Counted from the first letter of the stretch, positions 1 through 5,335 are shown. The stretch: DNA of 8,754 bases from a bacterium (GCA_021804315.1 JAJZHX010000015.1:1-8754), one strand, 5' to 3'. Program-made: numbers and translations. The notes: generated by a model from the sequence alone, not told the origin.

Positions 1-374
1 TGCGGGAGAGAGGCGAAGCTATTGCTAATGGTCCAAAAGGTGATTTATATATCAATGTCAGAGTTAAGCCACATAAACGCTTTACTAGAGAAGGCGATAT
101 TATCTTGAGCGAGGAGCATATCGGTATGGTTGAAGCAGCTCTTGGCACTGAAATAGAAGTTGCTACAGTTGATGGCCCGGTAATCATGAAAATACCCGCA
201 GGCACTCAAGGCGGTAGTGATTTCAAACTTTCTAACCATGGAGTCTTTCATCTCAAAGGAGCATCCAGAGGGCCACAAATAATCACTATAATTGTTGATA
301 CTCCTACTAAACTTTCTAAACAACAGGTAGAACTATTGAAAGAATTTCAAGAAGCTAAGAAAAAATTCTGGTAA
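1..374 (+). CDS. dnaJ: Chaperone protein DnaJ, C-terminal part (5' end outside window)
   Basis: This is the C-terminal substrate-binding region of DnaJ, the Hsp40 co-chaperone that delivers unfolded clients to DnaK and stimulates its ATPase in the cytoplasm. The reading frame is open from base 3 with no start, so the J-domain, Gly/Phe linker and zinc-finger region must lie upstream of the window. Visible family hallmarks are GDLYINVRVKPHKRF, the segment ALGTEIEVATVDG, the IPAGTQGGSDFKL turn of C-terminal domain II, and the tail TPTKLSKQQVELLKEF. The protein ends KKKFW followed by TAA. The usual tight turn reads GVFHLKGASRG. Nothing looks broken. DnaJ identity is well supported; a DnaJ-like paralogue (CbpA type) cannot be fully excluded because the zinc-finger region is not visible. 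Confidence 0.93.
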   Translation, partial: RERGEAIANGPKGDLYINVRVKPHKRFTREGDIILSEEHIGMVEAALGTEIEVATVDGPVIMKIPAGTQGGSDFKLSNHGVFHLKGASRGPQIITIIVDTPTKLSKQQVELLKEFQEAKKKFW

Positions 375-387
375 ATAAAAATTAGTG

Positions 388-393
388 TATAGT
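388..393 (+). promoter_or_regulatory. -10 box TATAGT, leaderless-type, for the 45-aa membrane peptide
   Basis: TATAGT ends 7 bases before the ATG at 401, so transcription is expected to start at or next to the start codon. The same box and spacing recur before several other genes in the window. No convincing -35 box was seen. Confidence 0.5.
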
Positions 394-400
394 GTTAATT

Positions 401-538
401 ATGAAGAAATTAGATAATAATCAGAGTGGCTTTTTAACTATGCTTATAACCATAATACTAATTTTAATAATAGTTATTGTATTTGTTTTTCTTAGGGTTG
501 ATCACGCCAGTATTATAAAAACTCATTTAAAAGTGTAA
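401..538 (+). CDS. Small single-pass membrane peptide, 45 aa
   Basis: This ORF was found by reading forward from the TATAGT box at 388-393. It starts MKKLDNNQSGFLTMLIT, has a single strongly hydrophobic helix at about residues 11-31 made almost entirely of Ile, Leu, Val and Phe, and ends in a short positively charged tail, THLKV, before TAA. Its function is not recognised. The short N-terminal stretch Lys-Lys...Ser-Gly followed by Phe and a hydrophobic helix resembles the leader/helix junction of type IV pilin-like proteins. However, the usual Glu at +5 is missing and there is no globular domain, so that is only a resemblance. It is separated from dnaJ by 26 bases and has its own promoter-like box. 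No Shine-Dalgarno sequence is visible, consistent with leaderless expression. The alternative is a spurious ORF, but promoter position plus a clean transmembrane segment argue that it is real. Confidence 0.6.
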   Translation: MKKLDNNQSGFLTMLITIILILIIVIVFVFLRVDHASIIKTHLKV

Positions 539-581
539 AATCAATTAAATTTTTGCTAGAAAAGCGATAGTAGTATACTGT

Positions 582-625
582 TTAAACGATTCTGATTTAA
601 AAATTATTGTTTCCAGAACCGTTAA
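582..625. repeat. Imperfect inverted repeat upstream of the rimB-like/rimK operon
   Basis: AACGATTCTG at 585-594 is matched by CAGAACCGTT at 614-623, inverted, with 9 of 10 positions complementary. The pairing extends weakly outward as TTAA/TTAA. The loop is 19 AT-rich bases. It lies about 40 bases upstream of the predicted -10 box of the operon. It could be an operator or an RNA hairpin. No T-run follows it, so it is not a terminator on either strand. The rest of 539-660 shows nothing I can name. Confidence 0.3.
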
Positions 626-663
626 GATAGCATAATATACTAGTAAATTATTGTAATATATTG

Positions 664-669
664 TATAAT
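664..669 (+). promoter_or_regulatory. -10 box TATAAT for the rimB-like/rimK operon
   Basis: A perfect consensus TATAAT lies 6 bases before the ATG at 676, again predicting a leaderless transcript. This placement also decides the start codon: the in-frame TTG at 661 sits upstream of the -10 box and would not be transcribed. Confidence 0.6.
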
Positions 670-675
670 AGTTAT

Positions 676-1146
676 ATGAGTAAACTTGATTTAATTGGAC
701 ATTCGTCTCTTATATATTTACCTGAAGTAACTTCTAAGCCTATAAGAGCCAGGATAGACACTGGAGCTAAGACTTCGGCAATTTCCGTTGCAAAAGTAAT
801 AGTTCATGACAATTATCTAGAAGTTAAATTTCTTGCTCATAATGAGGCTTACTCTGATGCTAAAACACTAATATTTAAGGATTTTAAGCGTGTTAGAGTA
901 ATTAGCTCAAACAGCTTAGAAGAACGCAGATTTAAAGTTAAATTGCTTGTAGTTATTAATAATCGTAAAATACGAGCTTGGTTTACCCTTACCGATCGAT
1001 CTAAAAGAACCTATCCTGTATTACTAGGACGTAATGTTTTAAGAGGTAAATTTTTAGTTGATGTAGCGACCAGTCATAAGCGATTAACCTCTAGACGGAA
1101 AGGAAGAATTAATGCATATAGCAATACTATCCAAAGGGCCAGCTAA
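676..1146 (+). CDS. RimB-like retropepsin-fold protease (ATP-dependent zinc protease family, COG4067/PF05618)
   Basis: The 156-residue protein belongs to the family historically called ATP-dependent zinc protease and now known, in the characterised RimB, as a retropepsin-like enzyme. RimB trims poly-glutamate tails that RimK adds to ribosomal protein S6. The diagnostic motif is ARIDTGAKTSAIS, with D28-T29-G30 as the likely catalytic triad. The second family block is YPVLLGRNVLRGKFLVDV at about 113-130. The length fits the family. The C-terminal tail after residue 131 is very basic (KRLTSRRKGR). It overlaps rimK by 35 bases, so translational coupling is likely, and the pairing strongly supports the assignment. 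Residues are taken from the ATG at 676 because the TATAAT box at 664-669 rules out the upstream TTG. Substrate specificity in this organism is inferred. Confidence 0.82.
   Translation: MSKLDLIGHSSLIYLPEVTSKPIRARIDTGAKTSAISVAKVIVHDNYLEVKFLAHNEAYSDAKTLIFKDFKRVRVISSNSLEERRFKVKLLVVINNRKIRAWFTLTDRSKRTYPVLLGRNVLRGKFLVDVATSHKRLTSRRKGRINAYSNTIQRAS
1100..1106 (+). promoter_or_regulatory. Shine-Dalgarno sequence for rimK, inside the upstream gene
   Basis: AAGGAAG lies 5 bases before the ATG at 1112, within the 3' end of the rimB-like gene. It contrasts with the first genes of transcription units in this window, which lack such a site, and supports ATG 1112 as the rimK start. Confidence 0.6.
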
Positions 1147-2014
1147 TTACTCAACAAAAAGGCTTAAAGAGGAAGCTCTTAGTCGTGGGCATAAAGTCAG
1201 TGTTATAAATTATGCCAAGTGCTACGTTACCTTAGAGCGAGGTCGACCAGTTGTTAATTACAAAGGCGAAGAAGTAAAAGACATTGATGTGATTATTCCC
1301 AGAGTGGCAGCTACTTTAACACGTTATGGTTCAGCTATAGTCAGACAATTTGAAATGCAAAACGTCCCAACTGTTACCAGTTCGATTGCTATTGTTAGAT
1401 CAAGGGATAAGCTACGTAGCATGCAACTTCTAGCTAAAGCTGGCATTGGTATACCTAAAACAGTGTTTGCCAGAGAAACAGCAGATTTTGAAGGTGTTCT
1501 TGAACAAGTTGGCGGTGCGCCGGTGATTATAAAGGTTGCTCGAGGCACTCATGGCAACGGCGTGGTTCTAGCAGAAACAAGAAAAGCAGCCCTAGCTGTG
1601 ATGCAAGCATTTTATGTTGAAGAAGTTAACTTCTTGGTTCAAGAATATGTTGCTGAGAGTGCAGGTGTCGATATAAGGGTTTTTGTTGTTAATGGTAAAG
1701 TGGTGGCCAGTATGGTGCGTCAGAGTCTAGACGATGATTTTAGGTCTAACCTCCATCAGGGTGGTACAGGGTTACCAGTTAAATTAACTGATGAAGAAAG
1801 AAAAACCGCTCAAAAAGCTGCTAAAGCTATGGGTCTAAGTGTTTGTGGTGTTGACATGATGAGAAGCGAAAAAGGCCCCCTGGTTTTAGAGGTAAACTCC
1901 AGCCCAGGTTTTAGTATCGAGAGAGTTACTGGGCGTAACGTGGCAGCTCCAATTATTGATTACGCAGAAATGATTATTAAAGCTGGGCGAAGAAAAGATA
2001 AAGTTGGCGCCTGA
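1112..2014 (+). CDS. rimK: Ribosomal protein S6--L-glutamate ligase RimK (ATP-grasp)
   Basis: RimK adds glutamate residues to the C-terminus of ribosomal protein S6 using ATP, altering the translation machinery. The 300-residue protein matches the E. coli enzyme along its full length from memory. Its N-terminal domain begins MHIAILSKGPANYSTKRLKE. The linker helix DKLRSMQLLAKAGI is at about 99-112. The ATP-grasp lysine region GGAPVIIKVARGTHGNGV is at 134-151. QEY is at 177-179, DIR at 187-189, the RSNLHQGG substrate/ATP loop at 211-218, and the metal ligands D248, E260 and N262 lie in GVD and LEVNSSPG. All expected catalytic blocks are present. It is the second gene of an operon with the overlapping RimB-like protease, giving addition and removal activities together. 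A different amino-acid or protein acceptor is possible, since RimK-family ligases vary. Confidence 0.93.
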   Translation: MHIAILSKGPANYSTKRLKEEALSRGHKVSVINYAKCYVTLERGRPVVNYKGEEVKDIDVIIPRVAATLTRYGSAIVRQFEMQNVPTVTSSIAIVRSRDKLRSMQLLAKAGIGIPKTVFARETADFEGVLEQVGGAPVIIKVARGTHGNGVVLAETRKAALAVMQAFYVEEVNFLVQEYVAESAGVDIRVFVVNGKVVASMVRQSLDDDFRSNLHQGGTGLPVKLTDEERKTAQKAAKAMGLSVCGVDMMRSEKGPLVLEVNSSPGFSIERVTGRNVAAPIIDYAEMIIKAGRRKDKVGA

Positions 2015-2037
2015 AAAAAGCATTAGTTTTAACATCA

Positions 2038-2046
2038 TGCTATAGT
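2038..2046 (+). promoter_or_regulatory. Extended -10 (TGC TATAGT), leaderless-type
   Basis: TGC followed by TATAGT ends 7 bases before the ATG at 2054. It gives the membrane protein gene its own promoter 24 bases after the rimK stop, so the gene need not depend on the rimB-like/rimK transcript. Confidence 0.55.
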
Positions 2047-2053
2047 TTATTTC

Positions 2054-2560
2054 ATGCACTCAAATGAAATTATTCTAATAGCAATTATTGCAGTTCCAGC
2101 TTTGTTATTATTTTGGTACCAAATTAATGCGTCAATAATATTTTTAAGTTTATGTTTAGGCTATGTTCTCATGCAATTTGTTAGTCCTGACGCTCACGAA
2201 TTATTAGCGCTTTTTTCAGCCCATGTAGCTAGAGGAATAGATGCAGGTAATATTTGGCCAAGGATTATTTTACTATTATTACCACCACTGTTAACATCAT
2301 TGAGTTTAACAAAGAGTGTTAAAGGCAACAAAAAATATCTAAATATTTTGCCAGGATTAGGTGTAGGTTTATTACTAGCCATGATATTATCGCCAATTTT
2401 TCCTTTTCACCTAGCCAACAACATTATTAAATCAGAACTATGGTTAGAATTGAAAAAGCACCAGGCTATAATAGTAGGACTAAGTGGATTAGTTTCAGTT
2501 ATTATGATTTGGATGGATCATTCGCATCTTGCAAGTAATAAAGCTAGCCATAAAAAATGA
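2054..2560 (+). CDS. Multi-pass membrane protein of unknown function, 168 aa
   Basis: I do not recognise this family. The protein begins MHSNEIILIAIIAVPALLLF and has five likely transmembrane helices at about residues 5-22, 25-43, 66-85, 97-115 and 138-154. Short hydrophilic loops and a basic, lysine-rich C-terminus (SNKASHKK) complete it. The topology resembles CvpA-like or colicin-V-production-type small membrane proteins, with a hydrophobic core and a proline-rich pair of helices (LLLLPPLLTS, ILSPIFPF), but no diagnostic motif is visible and I do not assign it. It has no signal-peptide cleavage pattern; the first helix is an anchor. Its own extended -10 box lies 7 bases before the start. 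A tRNA gene with an independent promoter follows. Confidence 0.75.
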   Translation: MHSNEIILIAIIAVPALLLFWYQINASIIFLSLCLGYVLMQFVSPDAHELLALFSAHVARGIDAGNIWPRIILLLLPPLLTSLSLTKSVKGNKKYLNILPGLGVGLLLAMILSPIFPFHLANNIIKSELWLELKKHQAIIVGLSGLVSVIMIWMDHSHLASNKASHKK

Positions 2561-2572
2561 TTAAACTTAAAA

Positions 2573-2600
2573 TTGACTTTTTGGATAAATTACGGATAAT
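2573..2600 (+). promoter_or_regulatory. Sigma-70-type promoter of tRNA-Lys
   Basis: TTGACT at 2573-2578 and GATAAT at 2595-2600 are separated by 16 bases, each one mismatch from consensus. The expected transcription start is near 2607, leaving about 17 bases before the mature tRNA for RNase P removal. This is the clearest complete -35/-10 pair in the window. Confidence 0.7.
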
Positions 2601-2623
2601 GTAAGAGTTAATATCCCAAGGAT

Positions 2624-2700
2624 GGGCCCATAGCTCAGTCGGTTAGAGCACCTGCCTTTTAAGCAGGGTGTCGTGGGTTCGAGTCCCACTGGGCCCTCCA
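2624..2700 (+). tRNA. tRNA-Lys (anticodon UUU)
   Basis: A complete 77-base cloverleaf with CCA encoded at 2698-2700. The acceptor stem GGGCCCA pairs perfectly with TGGGCCC (2690-2696). The D arm contains GCTCAGTCGGTTAGAGC. The anticodon stem CCTGC/GCAGG (2651-2655/2663-2667) encloses loop CTTTTAA, placing anticodon TTT at 2658-2660. The T arm is GTGGG TTCGAGT CCCAC. The discriminator base 73, at 2697, is T, whereas bacterial tRNA-Lys normally carries A or G there. Everything else is canonical. Confidence 0.97.
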
Positions 2701-2783
2701 GGCGTTCCCTTTTATTTTCTGCACTATCAAGATAATTTATACCAGTGTTTTTGTGTGTAATCAGAGCATGCCCATACTTACTT

Positions 2784-2792
2784 TGCTATAGT
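2784..2792 (+). promoter_or_regulatory. Extended -10 (TGC TATAGT) for the RNA methyltransferase
   Basis: TGC TATAGT ends 6 bases before the ATG at 2799, predicting a leaderless message. The methyltransferase is therefore probably transcribed separately from the tRNA gene. The interval 2701-2783 shows no clear terminator for the tRNA, only a T-rich stretch. Confidence 0.55.
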
Positions 2793-2798
2793 TAATTT

Positions 2799-3428
2799 AT
2801 GCCCATTAGAAATAGAATTAGGCAAGTTAAACACCTTCAGAACAAATACTTTATTTGTGTTCTTGAAAATCCAAAAGACGTAGTCAACATTGCGTCAGCA
2901 ATGAGAAATATTTCTGCTTTTGGAGTTGAAAAATTATATGTTATTGGCAACAACGAAATTGTACGTGATTTTGAAACTTCACGCTCTAACAAACACTTAA
3001 AGAACGTTAGTGTTGGAGCTAATAAATGGGTGTTTGTAAAAAGCTTCAAAACAGCCAGTGAATGTATTGAGCACTTAAGAAAAAATAACTACACAATTGC
3101 TGTTACCTCTTCTCATCTTAAAGGCAAATTAAACGTCAATCTATACGAAGAAACATTTACCCAAAAGAGGCTTGCAGTATGGTTTGGCAATGAATCAAAG
3201 GGAGTTTCAGAGGGAGCATCTCAGGCAGCTGACTTATGCATTCAAATTCCAATGGGCGGTATTGTTGAAAGCCTAAACCTCGGCACTAGTACAGGAATCA
3301 TCCTTAGCTATATTAGCTACCAGAGACTACGATATATATATGATAATAATAAAGCACGTTTCAAACCAAAAGGTTTGTCTACTAAAAAAATGCAATCCTG
3401 GGAAGAGTTTATTAAACCAAATCGTTAG
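2799..3428 (+). CDS. TrmH/SpoU-family RNA 2'-O-methyltransferase
   Basis: A SPOUT-class enzyme that transfers a methyl group from S-adenosylmethionine to a ribose 2'-OH in tRNA or rRNA. The 209-residue protein carries the three SpoU motifs. Motif 1 is NIASAMRNISAFGV with conserved N30 and R36. Motif 2 is FGNESKGV at about 129-136. Motif 3 is IPMGGIVESLNLGTSTGI at about 150-167, which forms the trefoil-knot SAM pocket. It lacks the extra N-terminal substrate-binding domain of the longer rRNA enzymes (RlmB, TsnR), so TrmH, which makes Gm18 in tRNA, is the best guess. Substrate cannot be fixed from sequence. The C-terminal extension is basic (KARFKPKGLSTKK), suited to RNA contact. It lies just downstream of the tRNA-Lys gene, though that may be coincidence. 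Confidence 0.88.
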   Translation: MPIRNRIRQVKHLQNKYFICVLENPKDVVNIASAMRNISAFGVEKLYVIGNNEIVRDFETSRSNKHLKNVSVGANKWVFVKSFKTASECIEHLRKNNYTIAVTSSHLKGKLNVNLYEETFTQKRLAVWFGNESKGVSEGASQAADLCIQIPMGGIVESLNLGTSTGIILSYISYQRLRYIYDNNKARFKPKGLSTKKMQSWEEFIKPNR

Positions 3429-3468
3429 CTAATTTATTTTTTTAATCAAGTACCTTTTATAACCCTCA

Positions 3469-3597
3469 CTAGGAATATATTGCATTAAACTTTTTCTTAC
3501 CTAGTTGTTCTTGTCTATATAGATTATCTAGAAGTACTCTCCATCTAAGAAGTTCCTGAGTGAAAGTATATAACTTATTTCTTTGGTGGACCTCCAG
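3469..3597 (-). CDS. Small unrecognised protein of the repeat family, copy 1 (42 aa)
   Basis: The minus-strand frame reads LEVHQRNKLYTF, then TQELLRWRVLLDNLYRQEQ, then a basic end with KKK and the terminal AIYS before TAG. Against copies 2-4 most base differences are in third codon positions and most replacements are conservative, which argues for selection on this frame. Predicted structure is a charged amphipathic helix around the WR motif, with no transmembrane segment or signal. Function is unknown. The start is unclear: the first codon taken here is CTG (3595-3597), the frame stays open upstream to a TGA at 3625-3627, and there is no ATG in between. It lies 3' of the DUF5680 gene on the same strand and converges with the methyltransferase gene. 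It could instead be the 3' remnant of a longer gene. Confidence 0.5.
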   Translation of the reverse strand: MEVHQRNKLYTFTQELLRWRVLLDNLYRQEQLGKKKFNAIYS

Positions 3598-3621
3598 GAC
3601 ACTTCTTACAGATGCAAACTT

Positions 3622-3650
3622 AAGTCACAAACTTTGTGACTTTTTGTTTT
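3622..3650 (+). terminator. Intrinsic terminator-like hairpin, element copy 1
   Basis: Plus-strand AAGTCACA, loop AACTT, TGTGACTT, then a run TTTTGTTTT. The stem is perfect. It could end transcripts of the upstream methyltransferase gene after they run antisense across the small minus-strand frame. On the minus strand no T-run follows, so the polarity is plus. Confidence 0.65.
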
Positions 3651-3682
3651 ACTGGGGTGGAGTATGTAAAGGCTTATGTGTG

Positions 3683-4228
3683 TTAAAGGTTCCAGGGTAG
3701 TACTGGCTGCCTATTGGCATCTTTTTTAATGACTGTACCTACAAGACCAGTTTGCGTAAAAGTTAACTTGCCATGTTCGGTGATTTCTTCCCTCCATAGC
3801 CCATCAGTGATGTCGCCATCAAGCATAGTAAAACGATAAACACTTTCACCATCAACATATTCTTCGGGTCCTCTGAATGGCAATTCTGGAGTTACTCGTT
3901 TAAGTGCCTCCCTTAAGAAATTAAATGTTTGTTTAGCTTGTGCTTCATAACCTTCAGTTTGACCATGCCCCCCATACTGCATAGTCCAAGCAGGAGACCC
4001 CTTGTAATAAACTGTGGTCATTCCAGGAGCTCTAAAGTATCCAGTATAACTATCTCTTAGTCGCCATAGCCCATCTTGGTATTCCAGCTCTTTATATCCA
4101 GGTCGTTGGGGTTCAACTTCAGCCCCATCGGCAGCCCAGGTGTTTAGATTAGCTTCAACAATAAAATGACTTAGGTCAGAAAGCCATTGTTCTCGTTTAG
4201 AATCGGGAGATTTAACAGTCTCACTCAT
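3683..4228 (-). CDS. DUF5680 domain-containing protein, 181 aa
   Basis: The protein resembles the DUF5680 family, a domain of unknown function sometimes attached to helix-turn-helix regulators. Recognised family features are FIVEANLNTWAADGAEVEP near residue 22, then PGYKELEYQDGLWRLRDSY, TTVYYKGSPAWTMQYGG, an FLREALKRV helix, PFRGPEEYVDG, and a strand-rich C-terminal part with GLWREEI. No DNA-binding domain is present; only about 20 polar residues precede the domain. It is soluble, with no signal peptide. It starts at ATG 4228, 7 bases after a TATAGT box. It sits alone between element copies 1 and 2, both of whose small frames are on the same strand. Biochemical function is unknown. The family call rests on remembered motifs rather than a search. 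Confidence 0.72.
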   Translation of the reverse strand: MSETVKSPDSKREQWLSDLSHFIVEANLNTWAADGAEVEPQRPGYKELEYQDGLWRLRDSYTGYFRAPGMTTVYYKGSPAWTMQYGGHGQTEGYEAQAKQTFNFLREALKRVTPELPFRGPEEYVDGESVYRFTMLDGDITDGLWREEITEHGKLTFTQTGLVGTVIKKDANRQPVLPWNL

Positions 4229-4235
4229 AACTTAT

Positions 4236-4241
4236 ACTATA
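4236..4241 (-). promoter_or_regulatory. -10 box TATAGT for the DUF5680 gene
   Basis: On the minus strand TATAGT ends 7 bases before the ATG, the same leaderless-type layout as the plus-strand genes. It lies in the short gap after the stop of the copy 2 small frame, so the gene carries its own promoter. Confidence 0.5.
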
Positions 4242-4286
4242 CAATACAATAATATTATTGTCTAATTATATTACCTGTAACTCCCA

Positions 4287-4415
4287 CTAGGAATATATTG
4301 CACTCAACCTTTTCTTACTAAGTTGCTCCTGATTGTATAGATTATCTAGTAGTACTCTCCATCTAAGAAGTTCTTGGGTGAAAATATATAACTTATTTCT
4401 TTGGTGGACCTCCAG
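4287..4415 (-). CDS. Small unrecognised protein of the repeat family, copy 2 (42 aa)
   Basis: Same frame and length as copy 1, with the WR motif block LLRWRVLLDNLY intact. It differs by an Arg to Asn change just after that block (AAT in place of AGA) and a Gly to Ser change, plus several silent changes. It ends AIYS-TAG. The first codon taken is CTG; an in-frame TGA lies at 4443-4445 and there is no ATG. It is transcribed toward the DUF5680 gene, whose start is 58 bases beyond this stop. On the opposite strand a 68-codon frame is open by chance in this copy only. Confidence 0.5.
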   Translation of the reverse strand: MEVHQRNKLYIFTQELLRWRVLLDNLYNQEQLSKKRLSAIYS

Positions 4416-4440
4416 GACACTTCTTACAGATGCAAACTTA

Positions 4441-4468
4441 AGTCACACTACTTGCGGCTTTTTGTTTT
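4441..4468 (+). terminator. Terminator-like hairpin, element copy 2 (weakened stem)
   Basis: AGTCACA, loop CTACT, TGCGGCT, then TTTTTGTTTT. The stem has one A-C mismatch and one G-U pair, so it is weaker than in copies 1, 3 and 5. The T-run is intact. Confidence 0.5.
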
Positions 4469-4544
4469 ACAGAGGCAGAGTATATAAAGAGCTGAGGTGG
4501 TCTAAACTTAATTTAATAACGACATGTATAGCTAAATGATTCTG

Positions 4545-4997
4545 TCATTTCTCAACAATATTTGGGGCACCCTTGCCAGTAGTTATTAACTTAAATAGGC
4601 TGTCGTTAATATAGTAATCCCAGGCAGGAGCACATTTGTCATAGCAGGCTATTGAAGGCACCAATCCTTTATGAGTAAACGTTAGTAGAGTTTTATCGTC
4701 ACTCTTAGTAATGTCAAAAACAATATCTGTGCCTGTCCATTCTTCTTTATCTTTCACAAAACTGATATAGCTATCTATAACATGCCATGTAACGTTTTTA
4801 TTAGGCGCTAGCTTAGTAATCTTTTGCTTAGAATAGTGAATATCCTGGTAACGATAAGTCCATTCTGAACCCAATTTGTCTGTAGTGCCTTCAATATTAC
4901 CTGACCACCAGACACGAACATTGTTTATTGCATTAAAAACCTCAACTGGTGATTGCTTTACTTCAAACGTGATTGTCAGGTCATTTTGATTAGTCAT
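4545..4997 (-). CDS. SRPBCC / AHSA1-like (START-fold) domain protein, 150 aa
   Basis: A single-domain protein of the helix-grip fold superfamily that includes Activator of Hsp90 ATPase 1-like proteins. Supporting features are the opening strand ITFEVKQSPVEVFNAINN, then VRVWWSG, the GSEWTYRYQD strand, ITKLAPNKNVTWHV, LLTFTHKGLVP, and a C-terminal long helix WDYYINDSLFKLITTGKG. This order is typical, and the length is within the usual 140-160. Such proteins bind hydrophobic ligands or act as stress or co-chaperone-like factors; the ligand here cannot be told. There is no signal peptide. ATG 4997 follows an extended -10 box by 7 bases. It stands alone between element copies 2 and 3. Confidence 0.78.
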   Translation of the reverse strand: MTNQNDLTITFEVKQSPVEVFNAINNVRVWWSGNIEGTTDKLGSEWTYRYQDIHYSKQKITKLAPNKNVTWHVIDSYISFVKDKEEWTGTDIVFDITKSDDKTLLTFTHKGLVPSIACYDKCAPAWDYYINDSLFKLITTGKGAPNIVEK

Positions 4998-5004
4998 ACA
5001 TATA

Positions 5005-5013
5005 ATAATAGCA
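5005..5013 (-). promoter_or_regulatory. Extended -10 (TGC TATTAT) for the SRPBCC gene
   Basis: On the minus strand TGC TATTAT ends 7 bases before the ATG at 4997. It matches the extended -10, leaderless arrangement seen before the plus-strand genes. Confidence 0.5.
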
Positions 5014-5049
5014 GTGGCTTAAAAGTAAATCCATAACATATAAACCCTA

Positions 5050-5178
5050 CTAGGAATATATTGCATTCAACCTTTTCTTATTAAGTTGCTGCTGTCTATA
5101 CAGATTATCCAAAAGCGCTCTCCATCTAAGGAGTTCCTGGGTGAAAGCATATAACTTATTTCTTTGGTGGACCTCCAA
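5050..5178 (-). CDS. Small unrecognised protein of the repeat family, copy 3 (42 aa)
   Basis: Same frame and length as the other full copies. It has an Ala where copies 2 and 4 have Ile after NKLY, and reads LLRWRALLDNLYRQQQL. Many changes are silent, for example CTA to TTG for Leu and CAA to CAG for Gln. The first codon taken is TTG (5176-5178). Here a TAG at 5200-5202 stops the frame sooner upstream than in copies 1 and 2, so any true start must lie within the last 8 codons before the TTG or at the TTG itself. Its stop is 52 bases before the SRPBCC start. Confidence 0.5.
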   Translation of the reverse strand: MEVHQRNKLYAFTQELLRWRALLDNLYRQQQLNKKRLNAIYS

Positions 5179-5202
5179 GACACTTCTTACAGATATGAAC
5201 TA

Positions 5203-5231
5203 AAGTCACATGCTTTGTGGCTTTTTGTTTT
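5203..5231 (+). terminator. Terminator-like hairpin, element copy 3
   Basis: AGTCACA, loop TGCTT, TGTGGCT, then TTTTGTTTT. The stem is complete if one G-U pair is allowed. That pair forms only in plus-strand RNA; the minus-strand RNA would have an A-C mismatch there. Confidence 0.6.
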
Positions 5232-5335
5232 ACAGAGGTGGAGTATATAAATACTTAAGTGGGTATTTTGTTACTTGTTATTTCATATTTACTTATTTGA
5301 AAATGAATCGTTTTATTTTGGTTAAGGTATCAAAT

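Larger units (their letters stand above)
3461..3680. repeat. Dispersed element, copy 1
   Basis: First of five copies in the window. It shares with copies 2-4 the core running from CACTAGGAATATATTGC through ATCTAAG and TTTCTTTGGTGGACCTCCA, and with copies 2, 3 and 5 the segment from GACACTTCTTA to AGAGGTGGAGTATATAA (here slightly varied). The outer limits are approximate; conservation fades around 3461 and 3680. It contains a minus-strand small open frame and a plus-strand hairpin with T-run, listed separately. It accounts for essentially all of the gap between the methyltransferase and the next gene. Confidence 0.85.
4278..4500. repeat. Dispersed element, copy 2
   Basis: A full-length copy closely matching copies 1 and 3. 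The start TAACTCCCACTAGGAATA is shared with copy 4. The far end reads AGAGGCAGAGTATATAA, where copies 3 and 5 have AGAGGTGGAG. It fills most of the gap between the DUF5680 and SRPBCC genes. Confidence 0.85.
5042..5262. repeat. Dispersed element, copy 3
   Basis: A full-length copy. Its far end, from TTTACAGAGGTGGAG to AATACTTAAGTGG, is identical to that of copy 5, which marks the element boundary near 5262 because the sequences diverge immediately afterwards. Confidence 0.85.

Noticed and set aside
45..323. Minus-strand open frame under dnaJ
   Set aside because: It is wholly antisense to a clear DnaJ C-terminus, with no recognisable motif of its own.
661..675. TTG at 661 as start of the rimB-like gene
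   Set aside because: It lies before the TATAAT box at 664-669; the ATG at 676 has the same -10 to ATG spacing as neighbouring genes.
3600..3640. UGA recoding to extend the small frame upstream
   Set aside because: Copy 3 has TAG rather than TGA in the upstream region, RimK and the five-helix membrane protein end at TGA, and no recognised gene contains an internal TGA.
4333..4539. 68-codon plus-strand ORF across element copy 2
   Set aside because: The same frame is broken by stops in other copies (for example TGA in copy 1), and the third-position pattern of variation fits the minus strand, so it is a shadow frame.
5155..5180. T-box-like string GGTGGACC in the plus strand of the elements
   Set aside because: The T-box consensus has an extra base (GGTGGNACC), no stem I features were found, downstream genes are not aminoacylation genes and some are on the other strand. 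Coding constraint on the minus strand explains the conservation better.
3461..5262. Insertion sequence or MITE with terminal inverted repeats
   Set aside because: The ends show only a loose ACTCC-CAC versus GGTGGAGT resemblance. I could not define matching inverted termini or target-site duplications, so a transposon label is not supported.
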